From the NCBI GenBank assembly GCA_037190845.1, contig JBBCJI010000007.1:124001-188000 (forward strand): 64,000 bases of DNA. The letters run 5' to 3'. The notes below the pieces were generated by a model. The model was given only the letters and a program-made list of their open reading frames with translations. It made no database searches and was not told the origin of the DNA. Positions 44,943-53,297 of this stretch are shown here, piece by piece; position 1 is the stretch's first letter; every line of letters starts with the position of its first letter. This stretch comes from JBEBVQ01 sp037190845. GTDB lineage: Bacteria > Bacteroidota > Bacteroidia > Chitinophagales > Chitinophagaceae. Made by a program: the position numbers and the translations under genes.

Positions 44943-46286
44943 ATGCAATTTATCACACTGGCAGATTACCTGTTGTTGCCTTTTTACCTGATAATTATTT
45001 ATGCAATTGCTTATAATTTCCGTAACCGTAAATACCCCCTGGGTCATCCCTGGCGTCCCTATTTTTTACCTGGCCTTACGGTGAAAATTATAGGGGCAAT
45101 CTTTATCGGCCTGATCTACCAGTATTACTACGGCGGAGGCGATACATTCAACTATTTTTACCAGGCCAGGATCGTAAACAGCGCATTCTCGGAATCACCC
45201 GTAAAGTGGATTAACCTGCTCTTACGGATACCGGCCTGGTATGACGGCGAGTATATTCAGTACACTTCGCGCATGGAATGGTATATGGACTCCCACTCCT
45301 ATCCCGTTGTGGCCATAGCGGCCTTCCTGGGGATATTTTGCTTTAATACCTTTCTGCCGACATCCGTGTTATTTGCCGCCATTTGTTTTACCGGTATCTG
45401 GGCTATGTTCCGGACATTCGCAGCTCAATATCCTTCGCTGACCCGTCATATTGCCCTTGCCATACTGTTTGTACCGAGTACATTTATCTGGGGATCAGGG
45501 ATCTTTAAAGATACGGTGTGTATGTTCGGGCTTGGCTGGCTGATCTATTCTGTATTTCAGTTACTGATCCAGCGGGCGTTCTCACTATCCAACATACTCA
45601 TGCTGGTACTCAGTTCCTACCTGATCGGAACTATTAAAATATACATTCTGATCGCCTTTTTGCCGGCCCTCGCGTTATGGGTATTGTTTACTTATTCCCA
45701 TAAAATCAAAATCGCTTTTGTGCGGTTCTTTATCAAACTGGCTGTTTTTGCATTTGCGGGCGCCGGTTTCATCTTCTTTTCCAGCCGATTCTCTGAAGAG
45801 CTGGGGCGTTATTCGCTCGATAATCTGGCAAAGACCTCTTATGTCACCCGTGACTGGATTGCCTATTCATCCGGCGATCAGGGCTCTGCATACGATCTCG
45901 GAGAGTTCTCTCCCACCTTCACCGGTATGCTGACCAAGTTTCCACAGGCAGTGAATGTAACTCTCTTCCGACCTTATCCCTGGGAAGCCCGGAAAGCGAT
46001 CGTGATGCTGAGTGCTATTGAAGCATTATTATTCCTGTTGCTTACTATAAAGATTCTTGTGCAGATCGGCCCGGCACGCGTATGGCGCACTATAAACAGT
46101 GATCCCAATATCCAATTTGCTCTGATATTCACCCTGATATTTGCTTTTGCTGTAGGCATTTCATCATACAATTTCGGCTCATTGTCACGATATAAAATCC
46201 CTTGTCTCCCTCTGTATGCACTTTCACTCGTATTGATCTATTACCGGCATAATGATCCGGAAAAACCGTTCCTTAGTATTCGCTGA
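44943..46286 (+). CDS. Polytopic membrane protein, possible polysaccharide synthesis role
   Basis: This 447-residue protein has ~10-12 predicted membrane helices, starting MQFITLADYLLLPFYLIIIY. The conserved-looking loop YQYYYGGGDTFNYFYQAR follows the second helix, and charged loops follow later helices. Size and topology recall GT39/ArnT-like or O-antigen polymerase-type proteins, but no catalytic motif is clear enough to name it. A TACTTTTG -7-like element lies at 44865-44872. It is followed by a GT-B-like and a GT-A glycosyltransferase on the same strand, giving a surface-carbohydrate context. Confidence 0.8.
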   Translation: MQFITLADYLLLPFYLIIIYAIAYNFRNRKYPLGHPWRPYFLPGLTVKIIGAIFIGLIYQYYYGGGDTFNYFYQARIVNSAFSESPVKWINLLLRIPAWYDGEYIQYTSRMEWYMDSHSYPVVAIAAFLGIFCFNTFLPTSVLFAAICFTGIWAMFRTFAAQYPSLTRHIALAILFVPSTFIWGSGIFKDTVCMFGLGWLIYSVFQLLIQRAFSLSNILMLVLSSYLIGTIKIYILIAFLPALALWVLFTYSHKIKIAFVRFFIKLAVFAFAGAGFIFFSSRFSEELGRYSLDNLAKTSYVTRDWIAYSSGDQGSAYDLGEFSPTFTGMLTKFPQAVNVTLFRPYPWEARKAIVMLSAIEALLFLLLTIKILVQIGPARVWRTINSDPNIQFALIFTLIFAFAVGISSYNFGSLSRYKIPCLPLYALSLVLIYYRHNDPEKPFLSIR

Positions 46287-46331
46287 TGTATCTCTCTGCA
46301 GCCTGTGTATGAAAAAAAATAACGACAGGAA

Positions 46332-47501
46332 ATGATATTGATCGCAGAAATCGTGCACCCTGGGGAGCGACATCTCCGGCTGAACAGCGCGCTGCTTTCA
46401 CTGGCGCACCGGGCATTCCCCGACGAGCGGATCGTCATGATCTGCGAACAGAAACATGCAAACGCGATGCAGGCGTATGGTGATATATATTGTAAACGTA
46501 CGGAGTTCAGGACTTTTAAGTCATACAATCCCGGCGGGGTCTTCTTCTGGCCCTGCAAGATAACCGGAGAGTGGATCAACATCCTGCGCGTCATCCGGTA
46601 TGCACGCAAACATAAGCCACGCCTCCTGATCTGGACATCGCTCTTTCCGACAGGACAATGGATGCTCCAACTACTGTCGCATATCATACTACAACAGCAA
46701 CAACAGCATGTACTGCTGCAGGGTGAGCTTGAATACTTTAACCAGGCGATGCAAAAGCCGACAGAACGTATACTGCGTTTTTTACTGTACCGGGGCTTGA
46801 ACCATGCCCCCGCAAATACAGGGTTCATTGTGTTGGCAGACCATATAAAAGAAAAGATGGAATCTTTGGGGTTACGTTCTTTCAACAGGATACGTATATT
46901 GCCACACCCCTTCCACTATACATCTATCGAACGGACCGGAGCCCCTATACCTCCCCAAAAATGGATCGCAGGTACATTCGGAGCCCTGCAGGAACGAAAA
47001 AACACACACTATATCTTCCGGCTTGCCGCAGCGCTCAGAACGGAAATAGAAACAAACCATATTACGTTTCATGCGGCAGGCAAATGTACACCTGCCATGA
47101 GCCATATGCGTCATAATGGTCTGGTTACGCTGCACGAACCCGACAGGTTCCTTACCCAACCGGCATTTGAAGCAATTATTGCCGGGTTTGATCTGGCTCT
47201 GTTTTTCTACGACAACACTGCTTATACCTGGTGCGCCAGCGGAGCGATACATGAAGCGATACAACTCGAAATCCCTGTCCTTGCTATCCGAAATCACTAT
47301 TTCGACTGGCTGGTACACACCTACGGAACAATCTGCATACTTTTTGACGATCTTCTACAGATGGAACATTTTATCAGGGAGTTGCTCCGGGGTCTGCATA
47401 CCGAAACACTGGATCAGATAAGAAAAAACATGCGTTATTTCAAGCTCGAAAACACAATGGAAAAACAAGCACAGGCACTTAAAAATGTACTCAGATATTA
47501 A
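46332..47501 (+). CDS. Putative GT-B glycosyltransferase
   Basis: This 389-residue soluble protein begins MILIAEIVHPGERHLRLN and has two Rossmann-like halves: an N-terminal half with LLSLAHRAFPDERIVMIC and a C-terminal half with KWIAGTFGALQERKNTHYIF, GLVTLHEPDRFLTQPAFEAIIAGFDLALFFYDN-like content (key phrase AGFDLALFFYD) and a final ALKNVLRY helix. The FGALQERKN segment looks like the nucleotide-sugar-binding part of GT4/GT1 enzymes. Identity is moderate only. It lies 45 nt after the membrane protein gene and ~100 nt before a GT2 gene. Confidence 0.65.
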   Translation: MILIAEIVHPGERHLRLNSALLSLAHRAFPDERIVMICEQKHANAMQAYGDIYCKRTEFRTFKSYNPGGVFFWPCKITGEWINILRVIRYARKHKPRLLIWTSLFPTGQWMLQLLSHIILQQQQQHVLLQGELEYFNQAMQKPTERILRFLLYRGLNHAPANTGFIVLADHIKEKMESLGLRSFNRIRILPHPFHYTSIERTGAPIPPQKWIAGTFGALQERKNTHYIFRLAAALRTEIETNHITFHAAGKCTPAMSHMRHNGLVTLHEPDRFLTQPAFEAIIAGFDLALFFYDNTAYTWCASGAIHEAIQLEIPVLAIRNHYFDWLVHTYGTICILFDDLLQMEHFIRELLRGLHTETLDQIRKNMRYFKLENTMEKQAQALKNVLRY

Positions 47502-47598
47502 TACTTTGATCGACTGATATTATTGTTACTTTTACACCCCGTGCAAAAAAGAATTTGGAGCAAAAAACCGGCAGCGGGTAGTTTTTAATGCCAGGTAA

Positions 47599-48516
47599 AT
47601 GATTAATATATCCGTAGTAATCCCTACATATAACAGACCTTTACTATTAAAACGGGCTATTAAGTCCGTTTTAAGACAAGCTGATCACAGCTCTTTTTCG
47701 CCGGAGATTGTCGTTGTAGATGATGGTTCGGTGGAGCAGGTGGATACGGGTGATTTTGCCGGGAAAAATGTCCGTTACATCAAACTGGAACGCAACAGCG
47801 GACCACATATCGCCCGGAACAAAGGCATTGAAATAGCCTCCGGAAACTGGATCATTATGCTGGACGATGATGATGAGCTGATCGAAAACACATTGAGCAA
47901 TGCCATCCGGCGCATACAGGAAATAAAAGATTACACAACGTACCCTGTTTTCTTTTTTGCCACTACAAAGGGGCACATTCCGGGATCGTTTGCCTACATC
48001 CAGACGGTAGACATCCTGAATGAGACCCTGAAAGGGGATTTTACACCGGTCATTCAACGCGACACCTTCCGGTCATACGGCTATCAGTATCGCGACTATC
48101 CCGAAATACTCGGTGTGGGATGCGAGTTGCTGACGTGGCTGGACATCAGCCTTTCCCATAAAATACCGGCATTCAACAACACATTGGTCAAAGTCAATGA
48201 AGACGCTCCGCTCAGGCTCACATCCTACGATAACTTCATCCGCAATTCAGATAAATTTGCATTACAGCAGGATCTGACCATCCGGTTCCTGCAGGAACGT
48301 CAGCTTGATACCCTGTGCCCTGCCTTTATCCAGCGAAAATATCTGGGCGCCGCTACTTACTATCTGCTTTCGGGTAAGCGTGACATTTCACGGGAACGGC
48401 TTCATGCCATAAGACAATTCTTTTTCAGCAAAACCTTTATCATGATTCTGTCATATCTGCCATTGACGGTTTCTAAATTTTTCTTCCGGAATTACAAGCT
48501 GAGATTCAGTAAATGA
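47599..48516 (+). CDS. Family 2 glycosyltransferase
   Basis: This 305-residue enzyme has the GT-A fold of family 2: INISVVIPTYNRPLLLKRAIKSVL at the N-terminus (key phrase SVVIPTYNRP), the nucleotide-binding IVVVDDGS, and the acidic metal motif MLDDDDEL. It transfers a sugar from an NDP-sugar to a growing surface glycan; donor and acceptor are unknown. It is the last gene of a rightward group with the membrane protein and GT-B protein. It is convergent with a T9SS type B protein gene; a hairpin array separates them. Confidence 0.93.
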   Translation: MINISVVIPTYNRPLLLKRAIKSVLRQADHSSFSPEIVVVDDGSVEQVDTGDFAGKNVRYIKLERNSGPHIARNKGIEIASGNWIIMLDDDDELIENTLSNAIRRIQEIKDYTTYPVFFFATTKGHIPGSFAYIQTVDILNETLKGDFTPVIQRDTFRSYGYQYRDYPEILGVGCELLTWLDISLSHKIPAFNNTLVKVNEDAPLRLTSYDNFIRNSDKFALQQDLTIRFLQERQLDTLCPAFIQRKYLGAATYYLLSGKRDISRERLHAIRQFFFSKTFIMILSYLPLTVSKFFFRNYKLRFSK

Positions 48517-48520
48517 GAGA

Positions 48521-48606
48521 TGTGTGAGGTGTGATTAATGTGTTGGATGTGTGAGATGTGACAGATGTGCGAAAAAAACACATCTCACACATCCGTCACA
48601 TCTTTA
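48521..48606. repeat. 9-bp-periodic ATGTG repeat array with hairpin (site 3)
   Basis: Units of the GATGTGNNN type run from ~48521 to 48570. GGATGTGTGAGATGTG (48545-48560) is exactly complementary to 48579-48594, and alternative registers also pair because the units are alike. An A-run lies in the loop. It sits between convergent genes, so a bidirectional transcript-end role is likely. Confidence 0.85.
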
Positions 48607-51138
48607 TTATCGAAGCAGCGTCACATTCCCCTGCTTCACAAACGACTCACCACAGCTATTCACTGCATCTATCAGATATACATATACCCCCAAAGGCTGC
48701 GGCACACCGTTATAGGTACCATCCCACCCGGGATCCATATCTGTCGTTTCATACACCTTCACCCCCCAACGATTAAAGACAGCAAAACGGTTCAACTGCA
48801 TCAGCCCTTCCCTGACAGGACGAAAATGACTGTTAAGTCCGTTGCCAGGCGTGAATACATTAGGCATAGCCATCCGTGAACAATGTACAAGTACATCTAC
48901 AGAATCCCTGCCTACGCACCCATGCTCCGTAATGCCCGTCACAAAATAACGTGTGTTTACCTCCGGGTAAACAACCGGATTGGAAATATCCGGGTTACTC
49001 AAACCGGCATAAGGAAACCACTGGAAATACATACAATTCGTACCGGGATCCATATAGTGCTCTTCTCCGGGATAAACATGCATCGTATCCGGCAAGCGGA
49101 TCACCGCACGGGGATAGACAGACACACGTATATGCAGGGTATCCCTGCACCCTAAAGTATCGTATGCATATACCGTGTAATCAGTAGTCTCGTAAGGGCG
49201 TGCAACCGGTTCGGCTGCTGCCGTATCACTCAATCCGTAAGCCGGTATCCAGATATAACGGCTCCCTCCCGATACCCATAATAACATGGAATCCGGAGGA
49301 CAATAACCCGTATCTGCCATAATGCTTCCGAAATCGCCCGGATATACATCAACAAGCCTTTCATCAAAGCCCGAGCATCCGATAGGCGTACTGACCAATA
49401 ACTCATACACTCCCGAAACCGTCGCAATAAAATCTGCAACCGGCTTGTCCGCCCCGTTCAGGCCGGGCGCAACTGTCGTCCACTGGTAAGAATAATCATC
49501 CCTGTAGGGTGTTACCGATGCATTGAGAAATATATGGTCTCCTGCACATACGGCAGTATCCCCCTCCAGGGTAACTATGGGATAGTGCTGCATCTCAATA
49601 CTGATAGAGATCGAAGTATCAGGACAGCCGGGATAGCGACCTGTGACCGTGTAGATCTCTGACTGAGTAACCGTAATATCCGGGGTCAGGGATGTAGTAT
49701 CGCTGACTCCGGTTGCAGGCGTCCACAAATAAAAATAGCCGGCAGTCCCCTGACCGGATATGGATACGACATCCCCCTCACACACAGCCGTATCGTTATT
49801 GAAAATAGTTAATACTCTGGGGGCATATTCAATATGAATCGTATCGGTGACAGAAAAACCACATATGCCCGGTATGGTATCCCATACCGTCACCCAATAA
49901 GTCGTATAAAGAACAGGATCTACTTGCGCTGAAGACTGATCGGCAGGGCCCATAATACCTCCTGCCGGCCCCCACAGGAAACGATTGTGCGGACTGGGAT
50001 TACGTACATGAACGCTGAGATTTACAGGACCTTCCGTACAAATCAGCGTGTCTGAAACAACGATATCGGGCAAGTCTGTTTCATATACTGTAACAATTGC
50101 CTCCGCAGTATCCTGCTGGTGTCCGCAAATCGTGCTGGAGGCTATCAGGGTTACCGTATAAACACCGGGAGCCGTATACGTATGTACCGGGGAAGGCACA
50201 TAGGAAACCGGACTGCCATCACCAAAATCCCAGATATAATCAGCAGCCGAAACCGAGGTATTGACAAACTGAACGGTAAACGGTGCACAACCCGTATCAT
50301 CAGGCCCCGTACCCGAGGACACTATATCGAAACCCGCACGGATAGGCGGTGGCGGCGGCGGTGCATTAACAGATGCCTGCGCCAGAAATGCAGCGTAAGG
50401 GGCGCCGGAAGCAATACGGATAATTAACGAATTATATCCCCGCTTCCAGTTATTGCACAAGGTCAGCGAAACCATACCTGCACTGTTAAATCCTACATGC
50501 CCGTACGGATTGGCAACAGGAATGATACCACCCATAAGCGGACTCTGGGGCACGCCGTTGGCATAGATCTCATAGACCGAATTATCTGCAAAAAAATCAA
50601 GCGTCAGACAAAATGTACTGTCCACATCAAAGCTGCTTCCGCAACTGTCGAAACAGGGTAAATCAAAATCAATCCGGTAATAGTAATCAAGATTTCCTGA
50701 ATGACTGCCTATAGCCGAATGAGAAATCCAGTCACAATCCGGCCAGCTACTGGTCACATAACTACCCGGCTTGCTACTCATTACAATCGCCGGGGTATAA
50801 GGCCCGTTAATATTACCGGTGCTTACCTCCCAGTTCATGTCCTGACTACCACCGGGTAAGCGCCCCCCGGCTCCATTGGTTCCGGTATTAAACCACCTGG
50901 GTAAAGGACTTGTACCTATACGCGGAATGACCTTCAGGTCCAATTCGCGGATACTGTCTCCACCACCGGCAGCCGTAAATGTATCTCTGTAAATCCCTGT
51001 ATTGTAATATCCAAAAACCGTATCACCACTGCACAAAGTATCCCGGAGCGTTGTTACTATCTGCGCCTGTACAGCATTATCCGGCTTCAGCAACGCAAAC
51101 ATGCCTAAACAGAGCACCACTCGTATATAAGGGATCAT
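48607..51138 (-). CDS. PKD-domain surface protein with T9SS type B (gliding-motility) C-terminus
   Basis: This 843-residue secreted protein has a signal peptide ending AVQA. The first ~260 residues look like a lectin or carbohydrate-binding module with an embedded SWPDCDWI segment. A PKD domain (~265-355; FGDGSPVSYVPSPVHTYTAPG core) follows, then several Ig-like or SprB-like repeats with VCAGDHIFLNASVTP and similar cysteine-containing starts. The last ~90 residues, from PNVFTPGNGLNSHF to FVKQGNVTLLR, are the gliding-motility-associated/T9SS type B sorting domain. It is probably a large surface adhesin. It is leftward and single. Confidence 0.93.
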   Translation of the reverse strand: MIPYIRVVLCLGMFALLKPDNAVQAQIVTTLRDTLCSGDTVFGYYNTGIYRDTFTAAGGGDSIRELDLKVIPRIGTSPLPRWFNTGTNGAGGRLPGGSQDMNWEVSTGNINGPYTPAIVMSSKPGSYVTSSWPDCDWISHSAIGSHSGNLDYYYRIDFDLPCFDSCGSSFDVDSTFCLTLDFFADNSVYEIYANGVPQSPLMGGIIPVANPYGHVGFNSAGMVSLTLCNNWKRGYNSLIIRIASGAPYAAFLAQASVNAPPPPPPIRAGFDIVSSGTGPDDTGCAPFTVQFVNTSVSAADYIWDFGDGSPVSYVPSPVHTYTAPGVYTVTLIASSTICGHQQDTAEAIVTVYETDLPDIVVSDTLICTEGPVNLSVHVRNPSPHNRFLWGPAGGIMGPADQSSAQVDPVLYTTYWVTVWDTIPGICGFSVTDTIHIEYAPRVLTIFNNDTAVCEGDVVSISGQGTAGYFYLWTPATGVSDTTSLTPDITVTQSEIYTVTGRYPGCPDTSISISIEMQHYPIVTLEGDTAVCAGDHIFLNASVTPYRDDYSYQWTTVAPGLNGADKPVADFIATVSGVYELLVSTPIGCSGFDERLVDVYPGDFGSIMADTGYCPPDSMLLWVSGGSRYIWIPAYGLSDTAAAEPVARPYETTDYTVYAYDTLGCRDTLHIRVSVYPRAVIRLPDTMHVYPGEEHYMDPGTNCMYFQWFPYAGLSNPDISNPVVYPEVNTRYFVTGITEHGCVGRDSVDVLVHCSRMAMPNVFTPGNGLNSHFRPVREGLMQLNRFAVFNRWGVKVYETTDMDPGWDGTYNGVPQPLGVYVYLIDAVNSCGESFVKQGNVTLLR

Positions 51139-51344
51139 ATAATGCCAAAATAATTTTCAACTGTGAATATAAAACATTTGCTCAGCATTACACAATAGCT
51201 ATATGGTTATCCATCAGCTCCCGGGAGCATAGATTTTGTTAATTACAAAGATAATGAATGTGATAAAATAACGACATCACATGAAGATGTTATAGAGGAG
51301 CATACATAGATATAATTTACACGTGATTTTATTGCCCTATCCGG

Positions 51345-52847
51345 TCAGCGGCCACGGATGTACTGCTCTGCACGCGAATTTACATTTGCATTGGTTTCCC
51401 CTTTGGTGTAAAGCGACGTACGCCATTGACTATTGCGCAATTCACCATTAACTGTAGAGTGTAGCAACCTGTAATCCTGTACCGAAGACCCCGCCTGATA
51501 AAAAAGAAAGACCCCTTCCATACTTTGTTTGCCCAGCGAATAATATTGCCAGATCTCGTAAGGCAATGCGCCCGGCTCATTCTTGATCATAATACGATCA
51601 TTTGGCTTGCCATATTTCAGGTAAATAATCCCACGGTCTGTCTTGTATCCGGGCATGGCATTGCTGCCAAACAGCCGGTTGACTTCCCGCACTTTCTCCG
51701 AAAATTCTTTCCAGGCCTTCTCCGGTTCCTTACTGTTGATCTTCAGGAAATGGTTGTATACAAAATACCGCATGTACATCTCATCCGGCCTCTTCAGGAA
51801 ATTCTCAATCGCCTTTCTGTCCCAGACATCAGACACCGGCAGCAGCATTTCGAGTATCGCCTTTACCTGGGGAAAAGTAAACGCTGACACAAAGGTCTTG
51901 CTCATATCGAGGAATACGACACCAGTCCCCTCTGTGGTATCATCCTTTACAGGCGCAGCCTCCCTTGCTACAGGATGTTTGTTTACAAGCTGGAAGAAAT
52001 ACGTCTTTGAAGCCAGCTCGCGCTCATCCCTGTCCTGCAGGCGGATATTCAGATAATAATTGCCGGAGGCAAGCGAAGACAGGTCAAAACTCCCGATCAC
52101 CGGTATGACCGCAGTGGCAGGGACCGTATCACGCTGCTGGAGATGCTGTACCATACCGCCGTCTGTCCTTCTGGATATATAGGCATGCTGCACAAGCGGA
52201 TGTAATGCCTGCTCAATACGGTCGGCCTGATATAACTCGGCATAATAACGAAGTATCTTCCGGTCATCGTCAAGGAAATTGGTAGCCAACGGTATCTGTA
52301 TATACCCGTTCCGGGAAAAAATACTGGATTGCTCCATAGTGGCAAACAGCGTATCTACCAGCTGTATATCGCTGTAACAGGCGGCGTCGGGCATCGGCGA
52401 AGGAATATTGATATCCTGAGTATACACAAACGGACGCTGCGGAAAGTCCGGCTCTGTGAGTGTCAACTCCACACGAAACTTACCATACGGCAACCTCAGC
52501 CTCTTCAGTTCGAGTATATTCCGGGACGAGGCATGTTCGGGAGCAGCAGGATTTGTGTGTAGCATATAATGATCCTCTAACACAATACCCGTATCATGTC
52601 GTACAATAATACCAGTGTGCACTCTGGCTGTAAGCGCTCCTGTAGTATCTTTTCTGTAATGAAGTGAAAATGGATTGATCTGCCAGTACAATTCAAGGTA
52701 TGCATCCCCTACCAGTCCGTCTGCACCCGGCAGGAAAAAAACCGTACCGGAAGCCACACCTTCCACCGCGGCGGACTGGCGAATGCCGGTACATAACAGA
52801 AGAAAAAGCAACACCGGCATAAGCCGTATCCTGTTTTGTCTTATCAT
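51345..52847 (-). CDS. GWxTD domain protein, exported
   Basis: This 500-residue protein has a signal peptide (cleavage near QSAA) and a long beta-rich region (~45-330). The C-terminal ~130 residues are the GWxTD domain: YMRYFVYNHFLKINSKEPEKAW, DRGIIYLKYGKPNDRIMI and YEIWQYYSLGKQSMEGVFLF (key phrase IYLKYGKPNDR). GWxTD proteins are common in Bacteroidota and are predicted to act in the envelope; their biochemistry is not established. It is transcribed leftward, upstream of the PKD-protein gene but ~200 nt away. Confidence 0.92.
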   Translation of the reverse strand: MIRQNRIRLMPVLLFLLLCTGIRQSAAVEGVASGTVFFLPGADGLVGDAYLELYWQINPFSLHYRKDTTGALTARVHTGIIVRHDTGIVLEDHYMLHTNPAAPEHASSRNILELKRLRLPYGKFRVELTLTEPDFPQRPFVYTQDINIPSPMPDAACYSDIQLVDTLFATMEQSSIFSRNGYIQIPLATNFLDDDRKILRYYAELYQADRIEQALHPLVQHAYISRRTDGGMVQHLQQRDTVPATAVIPVIGSFDLSSLASGNYYLNIRLQDRDERELASKTYFFQLVNKHPVAREAAPVKDDTTEGTGVVFLDMSKTFVSAFTFPQVKAILEMLLPVSDVWDRKAIENFLKRPDEMYMRYFVYNHFLKINSKEPEKAWKEFSEKVREVNRLFGSNAMPGYKTDRGIIYLKYGKPNDRIMIKNEPGALPYEIWQYYSLGKQSMEGVFLFYQAGSSVQDYRLLHSTVNGELRNSQWRTSLYTKGETNANVNSRAEQYIRGR

Positions 52848-53017
52848 TGTTTTATCAGTAAATCACAAATTATAACCAGATTATTCAAGTCAGCAAATCT
52901 ATCATTTAATTGGCTAATTCACTGGCGGTCCATGTTAAATGTAGTGATTTAAGAATTTGAAAATGACCCTGTGTTTTTATCAAATGTATTACCAAAATTC
53001 CTTACCTTGTAATGTAC

Positions 53018-53251
53018 ATGTGTACCCATGAGCAAAAATATTGTCCCCGTTGTCAAAAATCCTTTGAGTGTAAAGTGGGATCTATTCTTTTATGTCAATG
53101 CACAACCGTGATACTCGAACAGGAAGAGCGGGATTACATAGCCCGCCATTATGAAGACTGCCTGTGCACAGATTGCATGAGTGCTATGAGGGCGGAGTAT
53201 CACCATATCCTTTTTCAGGAAAAGATTAAAAGAATATCAGAAATCCTCTGA
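53018..53251 (+). CDS. Small cysteine-rich CWC-family protein
   Basis: This 77-residue protein matches the cysteine-rich CWC family of Bacteroidota. Nine cysteines are at 2, 9, 12, 18, 26, 28, 48, 50 and 53, in CPRC, LCQCTT and CLCTDC, plus His4, which suggests a zinc-binding mini-protein. ATG at 53018 is preferred because family members begin Met-Cys-x-His-Glu; ATG at 53012 adds two residues. A TACCTTG element at ~53003-53009 would give an almost leaderless mRNA. It is convergent with the TonB receptor gene of the histidine-rich operon; a functional link to metal handling is possible but unproven. Confidence 0.88.
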   Translation: MCTHEQKYCPRCQKSFECKVGSILLCQCTTVILEQEERDYIARHYEDCLCTDCMSAMRAEYHHILFQEKIKRISEIL

Positions 53252-53297
53252 ATCAAAAACAACAATTCCGGCACTGGTACTTGCATAAATATCACCA

